Below are positions 22,718-35,045 of a DNA stretch of 64,000 nucleotides, piece after piece (position 1 is the first letter of the stretch; every line of letters starts with the position of its first letter). Both the position numbers and the translations under genes were made by a program. The notes below the pieces were generated by a model that was given only the letters and a program-made list of their open reading frames with translations, was not told the DNA's origin and ran no database searches. This DNA comes from Persicaria tinctoria (lineage: Eukaryota > Streptophyta > Magnoliopsida > Caryophyllales > Polygonaceae): positions 1,676,501-1,740,500 of the forward strand of contig JBANSL010000003.1 in assembly GCA_037127255.1 (NCBI GenBank). The letters run 5' to 3'.

Positions 22718-25700
22718 TTGATTATACACATACCTCAATGGATACATGGCGGTGTGTTCTACATATAGCTGCCATAATAAAATTAGCTACTCTATATAAT
22801 ATACAGTATTACATGTTTAAAGTTTATATGGAGCTAAGAGGAATAATTATCTGTAAATCATAGTTGAGATTGCATTTTCAGGCATGTCATCGGTTTTCCT
22901 AATAGACTCAGATCCTGACGTTTTATTCGATATATGTCTATATATATGTGCTGTACTTTCTGTCTGCTGTTAAACCAAACTAGGGCCTCAGTCAGATCAC
23001 TGAAAGTCCTATGCATACATATATACGAAATATGTATAATCGTATATATGCATGCAATGACGTATACGAACAGTAAAGATTGATTTTAACAAGCTAGTTA
23101 ACAGCAAAATATGACAGCAAAGTGAAATGGATGAAAATGGAGTGAATCTGTCATACAAGGAAATTAGGTACAATGGTGAGTACAGTAAACAGAAGGGGAT
23201 ATGCATGAGATCAGTCTCCTTTTCGGTTTTCCAGTGAACAATTATGACAGTGAAAGACAATTATGGCGAAAGATAATGCTTCATGTGAAGAAGATCTTAG
23301 CCCACTACCACCAACCACCTTACAAGCTCTCCCAGTTGAGGAAGTACGTATACACGATCTCCACATTTCGACGACCAACTAATTGATCTTACCAACTTTA
23401 CGTAGATAGTTTAGAGTTTCCTGTAGCTTTTCATTTTGTTGTATGAAGATTTTGGTTTCCAACTTTACTTCATTTGTACCCACATCACATGGGGTGCAAA
23501 CCCAATTGCATTTTCTTTTTATTCTTAAACCACCTATTTGTAACTTCTTCACATACAACAACAACCACCCAGTATATCCCGCAATTAAGCAGGGTCTGGG
23601 GGTGAGGATGTACGCACTCTTTCCCCGAACAAGTCGAGAGAGTATTTCCGAAAGACCCAGAATAATAGGGCACATGAACCACATGGTAACATGCCAAACA
23701 ACAGGAAAAGGAGCCAGTAAGAAACAGAAAAGAAGGCAGAAAGGATTATAAATGAAAGGACCCAACACCCAGCCCCCTAACTCTAAACATCAGAAGCTTG
23801 AATGCACCTCCTCAAGTGGTCTGTCTCTATCCAATGTGGAAATAAAGAATCAAATAATGTATACATCATCAAAAGATTATATATGTATTCAGGTGAGGAG
23901 GGGTCTTATGGTAGAGCGGGATGGTCCAAAATTGCATAAATATACACAAAAGGGCATATTGATATACTGAAAAATGCACAAATGCCATCTATGCAGTCAT
24001 TTCATATTTGAAACAAATTTAATAGATGATGCCAAATTTCCTATACTAAAGAGTAGACGTTGATGTGTTAGACGACAGATTGTTAATAATACATACAAGT
24101 TGCTGGTTTCACTGAAAACATATTAATGATCTATTAATGGACTATTTTTCAATTTTCAAATGACAAATCTTTCTACATACTGAACTGATATCTACTGTAT
24201 GGATATCTAGACATTATCATTAATTTGTTGTTTTTTGGCAGCTCAATCAACTAGACATTAATTCTTATGTTTCTCAGCTTGCAGCAATGGAACTGTACAT
24301 ATATAGTTTCTTATTAAATACAGATAAAGTATCTTAGTAAGATAATCAGTAATAATTTAGCAGCATTAGTTAAAGGTAAATCTTCCATTGAATAAACAGT
24401 AAATCACAAATATAGGACTAAATATATGTAACTAATAGTTGATTTTAGGTCTCTATGGTTAATTCAATCGTACTCGGTTAGTAGGCATAGGATTCGACTT
24501 TTCTCAAGTAGATAGTACATTTAACATTAGTACATAATAAATGACATATCCAGCTACATCCATGGGAAAGAGTCAGAAACCTAATGTTTTCTTGAGCAAT
24601 TTTTCTTTAAAATGCAGCCAAGTTTGGGGCCACCGAGCAACTTGGATCTTTCACATCTAACTTAATATGATTGATCTTTTACTAGCTTGTAGAAATTTTA
24701 TGGTTAAGAATGCAATAAGGATGTGACATAAGAGCCTAAATGGTTGAAGGAGATAAAAAGCTATGGTACTTGTAGGGCCATGAAAGAGTGGGTTCTACCG
24801 ACACTGCATCCATCGCCCCTCAGAAAAGTTGACAAAAGTCTATGCCAATGGAGTTCTTTATTTATGGTTCTTAGTTTGTTTTCTTGTATTCGTATTTTTA
24901 CATAAAAAAAAAAAGAGACGTTTAGTTTTGTTCCCTTGCAGCCATGAATCGACGGCTTTGTCTTCAGGTCACAAAGACAAGCCACTGTTAGGTGCTATTA
25001 ATCATGTTTTGCTGAACACTTTAAGCCCTTAATTCCAACTATAATTGGCTGATCTGCCTTTCAATTTCCAAGCTATATAATGTCAACAAAAAAACAGTGC
25101 TGTACATTGAATCAACAACATACCTTTTTCTGCTCTTGGGCTCTTTGCAGCTTAGTCCAATCCAGTTAAGTAACAGGAAGCGATGACGCAAGTTTTACAA
25201 CACTAAATCTGCAAGAAAACGGAACTCAGCATGCCCCATTCTTTAGCTTCCGCGAAAAAATAAAGGGCAAAACAGTAAGAACTCAAGGAAACTAGAACAT
25301 TATGAAAATGACAGTTAATTGACCACATAAGTGGGTAGGATTCGAATGCTGAGCAAACCAGTAGAGCCTTCATCATATATCTACATCAGCAGGTGGAAAA
25401 GGTGAAACCCAACGACTTAAAAAAAGTTTGAAATTTCATGAGCTAATGTGTTGATTGAGAACTTGTCAGGACATCTTACCCGAATAGATTCCGGTAGGTA
25501 AATGGTGTTGCTTTAGAAGACACAAGGGTAACATCGGGGTTGAAATTCAAGCGCAAATGTGATTTTCATGACCTTATCTTGCAGCAGGTTAGGAAGAAGA
25601 CTAGTCCTAGCAGCTAATCCTTTCTCCATATTCACTTTCAAATGTCAGTAATCTGAAATGGAAGCTTACATGTACCAGAACAGCCGGAATTTGTATACCT

Positions 25701-27064
25701 TTCACACCTAGCACTTGATCAGAGTGAACTACTCCTGTTAAGTGTCATGGTCACCAAGAACTGTCGGCAACGAGGAGATCTTTCAACCAGGTTAGGTTTC
25801 ACACCGAATTTAATTCAAAAAGGAGTGATGGATTTGGATTGCAGGGAGATCAACCAACAACACAACAGGAGAAATTTTCAGAACTGTGCACAGAACTGTA
25901 CCCAATATTGCAGATTTGTAGTTATCATATTCATTCAGAAGTTGGATATGCCTCACGTTTTAACTTGCACAGTGGCAGATTTGCCATTTGGGCAAGTAAA
26001 ATATGTAGCTGAGATTGAGATTTTAGTAAATATCGCAGATACAAGAAGGGTGCAGGCGCACATCACCAACCCGTTTTCGTTACAATCAGAGTTCAGAACA
26101 GCTGAGCACAACAATTTTCTTCCATTGTTTCTGATACAGATAATCATCTTTCCCCATCATCATCAACTCTTCATCATCCTACAACTTCAATCACACTAAA
26201 AGCATGGGGAAAATCTCAGCCCCCAGTATCTGTCACAAACTTGTTTGATGTTTTATCCATTGTTAAGCCATCAAGCAGCTCCCCAAGTGGTAAAGTTGGG
26301 CCCTGGGTAGCCACCCAGCACGAAGTCCAGTGGAACTGAACCAGTGCTTTGTTCAGAGGACGACGCCTCGCAGAGGCATTGAGAACAATTGAGCTTTGCA
26401 GTATGCGAAGGATCGGATGGGACTGGAAGTGCCAAAATCCAATTCAAATGGGATTGTGGTTGAACTTTAATGAATCAAATAATCATCAAATCCAGATGTG
26501 CATCAAAGAAACTCCAACTGCAAGTCATTTCTTTCATACAAGCACCTATAAAACAACTGAAAATTTTACAGGCATGAACTTTAGCACATTAAAACCATGA
26601 ACAGAAACATGGTTGGTTATGCAACTCTGTAAGTAAAAATAAGTACATGAGAGTGTGAAATAATGCAAATACAAGTTGATTATGTAACTCTGTAAGTAAA
26701 TAAGCAATGTAATACTCAAAACATACCAAAAAAGGTGATGCAAATTCATGTAGCAGAAGTAGAAACAGCGATAAATTGCCTTGCAATTATTAACACAAGC
26801 ATACAAAAATCAATGAATACAAACCAGAGCTAATCATCTTGAACCCCATATAGGGAAGAAACATTGGCAATCAATGTTTTCCATATTCATCCAAAAAAAA
26901 ATCAATCTTCTTTAAGGACAAGAACATGAATAGGCAGATAAACATAAAACTATGATTCATCTAAATCAAAAGCAAGTACCCCAAGTCCACATCAACCGCG
27001 TATATGTCATGTTTTCGGGATTTGGCAACATTACTTGCTTCCTTGAAACTAATCTGACATATTA
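22718..27064. other. Intergenic DNA between the NAC and receptor genes
   Basis: It includes the NAC 3' UTR, one RTE LINE end (23560-23840), and the 3' UTR of the receptor gene on the far right. On the minus strand, 26382-26212 reads as an open segment (NASARRRPLNKALVQFHW, GPTLPLGELLDGLTM) ending in a stop. It could be an exon of an unrecognised gene, but neither its start nor its family could be set. The rest shows no gene. Confidence 0.4.
23560..23840 (-). mobile_element. RTE-type LINE 3' end
   Basis: The plus strand starts ACAACAACCACCCAGTATAT, then CCCGCAATTAAGCAGGGTCTGGG, CCCCGAACAAGTCGAGAGAG and TTTCCGAAAGACCC. It closely matches 33485-33640, where the same block follows an RTE coding tail. 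It is therefore a 5'-truncated LINE in minus orientation. Confidence 0.75.
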
Positions 27065-28402
27065 TCACAGTTCAAACTCATCGTCGAGCTTCAATTGCTC
27101 GGCTGCAGCTTCCTCCTCATCATCATCGAGTGCGAAGTAAGGATTATGTGCCTCCGGCTTAAACTTGTACCCTGTGAACACATAGAAAGCCAATGTAGCC
27201 AACTCCGCAGCCACCACACTCGTCCACAGATACCTGTAGGATGTAATAGTCTCCAATGCATACACCACAACTCTGGTGAAGTAAATGTAACAGATCACAA
27301 CTACATAGTAGTGCCTGAACAATGTGAGCTTCATCAGATTCACAGCGGCTTTCCCATCGGTCTTAGCAGCTTCTCTCAGGTTCTTGATCGACCACACGAT
27401 AGGGAACAGAACCGCGCAGCAGCAGATCACATCAACCAAGAGAAACACCTGCTTCCAAGTGGCCCAATCTTGGCCAAATGGTCCAGTTTCATCAATGGCG
27501 ACCTGAGCAATGTTGGCCACCACTTGCAAGGGGATCACGATCATCAAAACCTTCTTCTCCTTGTCCTGCAAGTAGGGCTTCAGAAACGACCATCCAGTGC
27601 CGATTAAGACAATCAGAGTGAACAAGGAGATTCCTTTAAGGAAGCTGAAAATGTAGAACAACACATCCCAGCCATGGGCGCTCCCGGTCCTCTTGATGAA
27701 CGACTTATCCTCGGCCTCGCAGACGAGATTCACAGCCTTGAGAATGAGGACAGCCAGCATGAAGAAATGGATCCTGAACACGGTCAATCGCTTCTTGTAG
27801 AGAATCGAGATCCAGAGGACGATGAGCCCGAAGTAGATGACCGATAGGAGGAAGTAAACCCTAGGAAGAATCGTTCGGCCGGCGGAGAGGTAATCGCGGC
27901 GCTCGCTCTTCCCTTCGAGGTTATACATGGCGGATCGGACCTTCATGGAGACGCTGACGCCGGGGAAGCAATTGGCGAAGACGAGAGTGTACTGATCGGC
28001 GTCGGGCTCGGAGAAGAAGGTGGAGAAGGAGGAGGAGGCACTGGCGGCGTCCTTGGGGAGGGAGTTGAAGGAGAAGACGATGCGGACGAGCTTGGACTCG
28101 AGAGGGCAGGCGATGTCGGAATCCTCGAGCTGCTGGACGACGTGGATCCAAGACTCGCGAGTGCAGAGAAAGAATCCAAGCTTGGAGAGGTCGGCATTGG
28201 GGTTGGAGAGGGAGATGGAGGAGACGTTGAGCTCGAGGCGGCCGGTGTGGGTGAAGCCGAATTCGTCGAAGGGGATGATGAGGCGGGCGTCGGATCGGAT
28301 GTCGGTGGATCGGATCTCGGCGGAGGAGGGAGAGAGGGAGGAGGAGAGGAGGACGAGGAGGAGGAGGAGGAGAGAGAGGGGAGAGCGAAAGGGGATCGCC
28401 AT
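27065..28402 (-). CDS. CAND7: Lung seven-transmembrane receptor-like protein (GOST family)
   Basis: It is a single exon of 445 residues. Residues 1-28 form a signal peptide (LSLLLLLLVLLSSS), followed by a lumenal domain (residues 30-180) with the conserved features FGFTHTGRLELNVS and LGFFLC. Seven hydrophobic segments run from about residue 180 to 415 (YFLLSVIYFGLIVLWIS, VFRIHFFMLAVLILKAVN, LFTLIVLIGTGWSFLKPYL and others), and the short C-tail is acidic (DDDEEEAA). The KPYLQDKEKK loop and TGWSFLKP are family hallmarks. Arabidopsis relatives are CAND6 and CAND7, proposed G-protein-coupled receptor candidates; animal GOST proteins are Golgi or endosomal trafficking chaperones, so either role is possible. 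The absence of introns is normal for the plant family. The codons of the N-terminal third are GC-rich. The CAND6 versus CAND7 assignment is uncertain. Confidence 0.9.
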   Translation of the reverse strand: MAIPFRSPLSLLLLLLVLLSSSLSPSSAEIRSTDIRSDARLIIPFDEFGFTHTGRLELNVSSISLSNPNADLSKLGFFLCTRESWIHVVQQLEDSDIACPLESKLVRIVFSFNSLPKDAASASSSFSTFFSEPDADQYTLVFANCFPGVSVSMKVRSAMYNLEGKSERRDYLSAGRTILPRVYFLLSVIYFGLIVLWISILYKKRLTVFRIHFFMLAVLILKAVNLVCEAEDKSFIKRTGSAHGWDVLFYIFSFLKGISLFTLIVLIGTGWSFLKPYLQDKEKKVLMIVIPLQVVANIAQVAIDETGPFGQDWATWKQVFLLVDVICCCAVLFPIVWSIKNLREAAKTDGKAAVNLMKLTLFRHYYVVVICYIYFTRVVVYALETITSYRYLWTSVVAAELATLAFYVFTGYKFKPEAHNPYFALDDDEEEAAAEQLKLDDEFEL

Positions 28403-28924
28403 GGATGAATGGGTTTGGAAGGTCGGTTGGTTCAGAGAGAGAGAACCGACACTGGTTGTACAGCACCGATTAGATCCCGGACTAATTTTTTTTATTCTTA
28501 ATAATCATGTGATTCATTCATTAGGAATAATAAATAAAAATTCCTTAAACAAGTTTTAATTGAGAAATTTTTAAGTTTTTTGGTAAGAAATTTTCTTTGT
28601 ATATTATATATATGGATTTTCTACCGATAAGGCTCCAAATTTGGTATATATACATTCTACCGATTTAGTCATTTTTAAATTTTATTTTTTATGTTTTACT
28701 AATATCCTTTTAAAGCTTTCGAGAAATCTTATCTTATATCGTTATGACATAAAATAGACAAACCGATATATGTATGAGAAATTAGTTAGGTTCGGTCACA
28801 ATTTGTCTTCGGTCTAGTTTAGACCATTTTCACATGTGGGTCAATTTATAATTTTATATGCAACGTTGTCAACTTCTTTAAAGACATAACATTAATACGG
28901 ATGTAATAGAATTTAAACAGGACG

Positions 28925-29165
28925 TACTTTCAATATTTGTTGCTTGAATGGTTGACACAAGCGAACGAGACTTCAAGGGATGAACTTTGGACTACTTCAT
29001 TTGCTTGACACAACTTCAGGGGACGGATTAAATCCGTCACTTGAATTATTGGCACAAGTAGACGAGCTTCAAGAGACGAACTTTGAACTATGTTGGTCGC
29101 TTAAAACAATTTCAAGGGACGAACTTTCAATATTCATCGCCGGGATAATTGACACAAGTATCCCA
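28925..29165 (+). repeat. Degenerate tandem array, unit about 60-70 bp
   Basis: Variants of CTTCAAGGGACGAACTTT and of TTGAATTATTGACACAAG alternate three to four times with substitutions and indels. No known satellite was recognised. Confidence 0.6.
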
Positions 29166-29261
29166 TCAATTAATTACCGACCTCGGATGTCGGTGGCAGT
29201 GAAGGCTTCATTGTAATATTGAATCCGCAAAACCGATAGCGATGATGAGGACCGTGTGCAG

Positions 29262-29456
29262 GGATAAAACCGGGGCTAGCCGGCTAGGCTTCCGCCTATT
29301 TTTTAAAAAATAAAATAATAGGTAAAAAAAAAAAGGAAATTATAAAAAAATATTTATTTATTTATTAAATTAAGGATTTTGTTAATGAAAATTATGTGCA
29401 TAAGAAAATGTTAATCTATTTAACCCATCAAAATATTAATTTCTAGTTCCGTGCCG
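29262..29456. repeat. Interspersed repeat, copy B
   Basis: It matches copies A (6412) and C (45612) in motif order, from TTTAAAAAATAAAATAATAGG through TTTATTTATTAAATTAAGGA to ATTTCTAGTTCCGTG. Confidence 0.65.
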
Positions 29457-29937
29457 TGCGTTTGGCCGCGAGATAATCACTGTCCATATAAGAAATACCA
29501 AACAATATTATTCAATCAAAACTTCTTATATGGGCCAACCTGTTTTGGGCCATAACAAATGGGCCAATGGGCACCGGCCCACTGAGCCCATCTCTCTTGT
29601 TTAGAAGGTCCAAGAACACACCATTACAAGGCCCCACACTACATTACAAGGCCCAAAACACCGTAGAAATTCACAACCATGAATCTCATTCAGGATTCCA
29701 GGGTGATAAGAGACCCTCCAACGTCGAAAATAGAACACCTCTAAAATTTGCAAAGATCGTTATCGAATCTATCCATTGCGAACCAGATTCGATCTCTTTT
29801 TTTTTTCGCGAAAGAGATCAAAGATCGAGTCACATAACATTCATTAGATTCATATCAACACTCCAATTTGACAATTTATGTTGAACATACAATCTTCTTG
29901 ATGCTTATTACATAAAATGCAAGTACTGATTGGGAGC

Positions 29938-31404
29938 TCAGTAGGTAGCCTTGTAGTAGTGAAGCTCGCGAACGTTGATGGGAGAGCTAACGCTTCGATC
30001 CCCATTGAGCAACTTCTTGGCTACAATGATGTTCGTAGCTTCGGTTGGATGGTACGCGTCCCAAAACACATACTTTGATCGATCTTCACACAAGCCGGTG
30101 CTCGAGTTCCCCTTAGGGCATACAAATGGAGGTAGAGACCCGCCACAACAAGGGTCCTTCACATCTTGAAACCCTAAACCAAACGAATTCGGAGTTTAAT
30201 ACATTTGTTATCGACACTCTCATGTGTGTGATTTTGTCATTTGAGAAAGTGTATATATGTTACCGTAATGGCGATAATTCAGTATGATATCCATGAAAAT
30301 ATCATAAGAGTTTGCGAACACGAAGATGGCTCCCGACTCCATCTCATTGTTCAAGTGGTCAAGCTCGCGCCTAAGCTTGGCATTGTAGCCCTTGACGAAT
30401 GTGTTGACATTATCCGAACACAATGAGGTGAGCTCTAGTTTGATGGTTCGTACGAATGGTATGCACCCTAGAGGTCCGATCCCCACCACGAGGAACTTAC
30501 GAGCCCCTAGCCCATGTAACCTCTTAACAAGACAATAAGCTCAAAGCATGATCTCGATGATGACATATGGTTTTGGTAGCAAAAACGCAATGTATTTAGT
30601 CATATATACCTTGAGTTGAGAAGTTAGATTGGAGACCATGAAGTCTTGGAAGGAAGAGGGATCAACCTTGGGGAGCCCTACAAAAGGGATGGATGGTCCG
30701 ATATAGTTGATTATGTCGTTGGATCCGATTGCTATCGAGAACATAGCGTTTCTTAGGAAACGAAGAGCGCCTTTCTCTCCGAGCTTCTTGACCATGTAAT
30801 CTCGGCTTTGCTCGAAGTAATCTACTTGTTCAGGCAAAGAGATCCTCCCAATCTACATTGCAACAATTTGTTTGGTAACAAATAAAACAACTATAGATAG
30901 TAACACAAATAATAAAAACATGACATCAAAACTCGTACGAATAATGATCCAGTTTCGACAAGTATTCCAGCTGATCCAGACGCATAGTTAATGCCACCGC
31001 GATCAAAGTTATGGAGGGCGTTTGGCGCTAGGAAAGGTGGTGGAAAAGAGCTCCCTCCCAAGGCTTGACCTAGAAATTAACAAGTTACATATTGATGAGG
31101 ATTTCTGAAGTGTTCTGATAATAATAGACAAACAAATAAGTTACTGTTCGCTAACAAATGTACCTAAAAGATCAGAGACAGTACGACCATTGGTGAATCG
31201 TCCGGTGGGTTGGCCTTGGGAGGAGGAGAAGTCGATCCCATAGGGCGAGGAGTCGGCCTTGGAGAGGGTGAAGAGGTAGTTGTTGTTGCCGGCATCAACC
31301 AAGGAGTCACCAAACAAGAAGGAAGTGAAACAAAGGGAGGGAAGTGGTTGGAAGCACAAAAATTGAAGCAGTAGAAAGGAGGGGAATAAGGAGATGTTAG
31401 ACAT
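29938..31404 (-). CDS. GDSL esterase/lipase
   Basis: Five exons (31404-31164, 31069-30939, 30852-30610, 30522-30264, 30173-29938) join in phase to 369 residues with GT/AG introns, the usual plant GDSL structure. Residues 1-26 are a signal peptide, so the enzyme should be secreted or enter the secretory pathway. Block I FGDSLVDAGNNN carries the nucleophile Ser34. Block II lies in exon 2 (FDRGGINYASGSAGI, with the oxyanion Gly). Block III is IAIGSNDIINY (oxyanion Asn). Block V DAYHPTEATN carries Asp330 and His333. The full catalytic set is therefore present. These enzymes hydrolyse or transfer acyl esters; family members act on cutin, seed lipids or xylan, and the substrate here cannot be told. 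A hAT element sits about 290 bp upstream of the start codon and could affect the promoter. Confidence 0.93.
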
Positions 31405-31695
31405 TATTATTGTATAAACAATATAATGTGTATCATGGCCAATGGAATGTGAAAGTGTAAGGTGAGGAATCATATGGTATATGGGTGTGTGTGACGTTTG
31501 CATGTAACGTTGGCTTTGAATAGGTCTCTTGTGGATGATGTCATATATGCATGTTGCATTTGGTGTCTTTATTGGAAATATTGTTACATGTACCACTAAG
31601 TTTGGGTTGTTTGGTGGTCTAAGTTGAGAATTTCTTTGAAAATGTCTAAAAGCATACACATTTCAATTTTAAATAAAAATGTATATGCAACAATC

Positions 31696-32326
31696 CAGTG
31701 ACGGAACCAGGAATGGAGATCGGGGTAGGCTGAAATCGCCTTATAAAATATTTTTTTAAAGTTATTAATATGTATTAATATCACATATATATATTTTATT
31801 TTTTTTGTTTTTTTTTGTTTTTTTTTATCAGGTAAAAATTCGATGCACCGGACATACCCGGTGGATCGAGAGGCCGATGAAATCGGCGACGGACAAACCG
31901 TCAATACAAGGTAATTACAATGCAACACCAAACCAGAAAAACCAAATTACAAGAGTACGGTAATATCACATATATATTGATTAGACCAACAAAATCACAT
32001 ATATGCTCAACACCTCATCAACACCGGACTACAAATATATATATATATGATGTGCATGTATATATATATTCTCAGATCGAGTACTGAAAAGTACAATATA
32101 TATATCCTAGCTGATTGCATGCTCAATTGCTCAGAAGGTGTAGAAAAGAACAAAAAAAAGGGGACTGTGGGGTTCAAACCCGGGCGACATTACCATTATA
32201 TAGTACAAAGAAGCAATCAGCTATCCCTATTGGACAATGTGTTTTACAGCTTCTACCTAATGTATATATTTTGGATTTTTGGGGTGGGCTGTAGCAAAGC
32301 CCAGCCCACCCCTGGGTCCGTCCCTG
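31696..32326. mobile_element. Non-autonomous hAT element, TSD CAACAATC
   Basis: Ends CAGTGACGGAACCAGG and (right, reverse complement) CAGGGACGGACCCAGG are inverted. The exact 8-bp duplication CAACAATC flanks it (31688-31695 and 32327-32334). The interior holds a minus-strand B-box-like GGGTTTGAACC near 32172 and no transposase. It lies in the 5' flank of the GDSL gene. Confidence 0.9.
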
Positions 32327-32334
32327 CAACAATC

Positions 32335-32546
32335 TTAACTCATTTCAACAAGCCAACACTACAATCAATACAAAAGTGAACAAATTTGATCAAATTATCA
32401 AAATCTAAAAACTTGAAAATGGTACCTTTATCCGTTAAAAATATTAGGTAAGTCTTTTTATTTTCTCTGACATGCTTTTTACAAATGTACTATATAAAAT
32501 ATCAAAAAAAATAACTTTTTAAAAAATTTGCTCAAAAGTCAAGAGA

Positions 32547-32628
<82 letters not shown>

Positions 32629-33484
32629 CGAATTCAGTATTATATCATTAAAAATGCATTGAATATTGAAACTATTCGGGGTTTTTTTTCCTATGCAGAT
32701 TCTTAAATCTTTCCAATAAGAAGAGAAAAGATTCAAACCCGTGACTTATTAGTTACAGCAGGTTAGAGTTAGACTTGACACCTAATATATGGAAAATTAA
32801 ATAGCTAAATTTGTCTATATATAGAATGTGGGGCAAAGTCATATCTCAAATGACTCCACTTAAATTTTGAATAATGAAGGTACTCCGTATTTGAATCTTA
32901 ATTTCCAACTCCCTAGCCTCCTGCGCCTCTAATTGATACAGTAAAATGTGACGATGTAATTGAATGGGCTGATTATATGGTTGTATGATTTGACGTTGGC
33001 CACCATCATCTCACAACAACAAATGAATCTTAGGCTGTTCTACCCTAATGGTTAAGAAAATAGTACTGTAGTTTATAGGTATAAAGTGAAGGTTCAACTC
33101 TCCTTAACTATACTACTGTATTTTTAATTTACCTGGTCTGTGGTTTTTGTCGATTAAGTCATGTGCTCGGAGTTTATTATCGAAGGTGACGTCATAAAAA
33201 AAAAAAAAAAAAATTTAGGTCTTTTATGATGTGGCTAAATGGTAAGGAGTGCTGAAAATTTTAGGCTCACCTTTACTTCTTATCATTGAGTCCAGCCGGT
33301 GGATGCAAGCCGATTTACCTGGTGGTCACGTGTCCGTTTACCATTAACGGTGGGTTACTGATCTCTTTATAAAAAACAACAACAAAGGAATCAAGCTTAT
33401 ACGATAGGTGACATGTCGTGATCAATCCTCCCTAGCTATAGTTTGGGATAAGAAAAAGACTAAACAAAAAAGAAATACAAAAAC
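32335..33484. other. AT-rich intergenic DNA with microsatellite and tRNA-like pieces
   Basis: It contains the (TA)n tract 32550-32626. A segment at about 33035-33110 (CTACCCTAATGGTTAAG, then GAAGGTTCAACTCTCC) resembles a decayed tRNA-derived SINE. No gene is seen. Confidence 0.45.
32550..32626. repeat. (TA)n microsatellite
   Basis: About 38 TA units in a row. Confidence 0.95.
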
Positions 33485-33886
33485 ATCCCAGTTTATCCCG
33501 CGTTAAAGCGAGGTCTGGGAGTCAAGATGTAAGCACTCTTTCCCCGAACAGGTTGAGAGAGTGTTTCCGATAGACCCAAAATAATAGGACAATAGACCAA
33601 TAGAACCACATGAAAGTATGTCACAAGAGACATAAATGTGAAGACACCCCCAAAGCAGTACAAAACACTCACACTATACATCTTCAACCCTAATACGCCT
33701 CCTTCATTGGTCTCTATCCATAGCCATATGCTCAGCAAGGTTCAGTAGATTAAGGTCATATCTGATAATCTCTACCCAGCTCTTCTTAGGTCGACCTCTC
33801 CCCCAAATCCAAGACCTCACACCTACGTACCGGGGCCAAAGAAGGTCTCCTGCTGACGTGCCCGAACCACCGTCATGATATAACAA
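33485..33886 (-). mobile_element. RTE-type LINE 3' end with coding tail
   Basis: The minus frame 33886-33704 encodes the RTE C-terminus (GRGRPKKSWVEIIRYDL, EHMAMDRDQW). It is followed by the conserved 3' UTR block (GGGTCTATCGGAAACACTC, CAACCTGTTCGGGG) down to 33490. This copy links the short repeats at 9893, 23560 and 53562 to RTE LINEs. Confidence 0.85.
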
Positions 33887-35045
33887 AAAATCAAATAAAT
33901 AACTAAACGAAAAACCCCGCAGCCCATGAAAAGCAGCACCCTACTCTGTAACGACTATACAAGTTTCTTCAATCTTTATTATTTTCTTAAAAAAAAATTA
34001 TCACAATTGGTCCAAAATAATTATAAATGCATCCTCTTTTTTTTTTATCACGTATTTTTTTTTTTTATCAGCCTATCGATGTCAGGTTTATCTGACCCTC
34101 AAACTCTTCAATTTTTTTTAAATATATCCACTAGACTCTCATCCTAACCGGTTCACAACAATATTATTTATCTTTTGCAAGCTCTCTAACAACTTAGATG
34201 ATGGATGCATTTAATTCAATGGGTCAACTTGGTAGTTGAAGAATATTAGGATGTACATCATGAATCCGTCAACGTTGCAAAAGTTTCTTTTTTTTTCGAT
34301 CATAACGACGTTACACAATCTCTGTTCAATGAAGCCTATGTATGTGTAATTGTGTACATATATCCAGTAAAATTGACTATACATCCTTATAGCATGGACC
34401 ATTTTTTTTTTCAATATTTTACTGTAATTGTGTATGCAGTACAATTTAGAAATTAGATTTTTTTTAAAAAAAATGTTCATGTTCATGTGTGAGTACATAT
34501 GTGCCTTTATACCTTTATATCCATACATTCATAAATGGTTACATGAGTTTACTATTTATTTTTAATAGAAAATTCGTATTCAAATACTAGGAACACACAG
34601 TTTTTAAAAAAGGTTGTGAGAGAACATTTTTCCATTTATTGGTTATGTTAGGTTTTATTCGGAGTAAATCAAGTGACGGATAAAGTCGTGCATCTTTAGT
34701 TTTTAATTGTGAAAATGAGTTCTCATTTCAACTCTATATATATATATCTGTTGTGCCTAACTTTTCAAATATCTCCTTTGTAAAAAAAAACAAAAAAAAT
34801 AAAATAGATTAAACCACTAAATCGGTATCATATGTACTTGTTTTACTTTTCAAGAATTATGAGAAATGATCAAAATTAATTTTATAAATATAGTCGAGAA
34901 GATCCGAATCACTTGAATAAAAGTAATCTATTTATGTTTAGACTCGCTTTATAGAATTTAATACATGTTATAAGATTCCAAACTAGTTTACAGCATCTCT
35001 ACCAGATTCTCCATTTAGATTTTTTTGGGGTATTGGAGAATTTGA
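33887..35045. other. AT-rich intergenic DNA
   Basis: Several homopolymer T runs and short ORFs are present, but no gene or clear element ends. CAGCATCTCTACCAGATTCTCC at 34993 looks like one end of a MITE whose partner was not found. Confidence 0.4.

Larger units (their letters stand above)
28403..29937. other. Intergenic DNA upstream of the receptor gene
   Basis: It holds a degenerate tandem array (28925-29165) and a dispersed repeat copy (29262-29456). The 3' UTR of the GDSL gene lies at the right. No other gene is seen. Confidence 0.5.

Noticed and set aside
25747..26199. 150-codon plus-strand ORF
   Set aside because: No motif, odd composition, and no splice or promoter support.
27921..28559. 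Long ORFs on both strands opposite the receptor gene start
   Set aside because: They are shadows of a GC-rich exon; compositions are Arg/Ser/Pro- or Glu/Gly-rich repeats with no domain.
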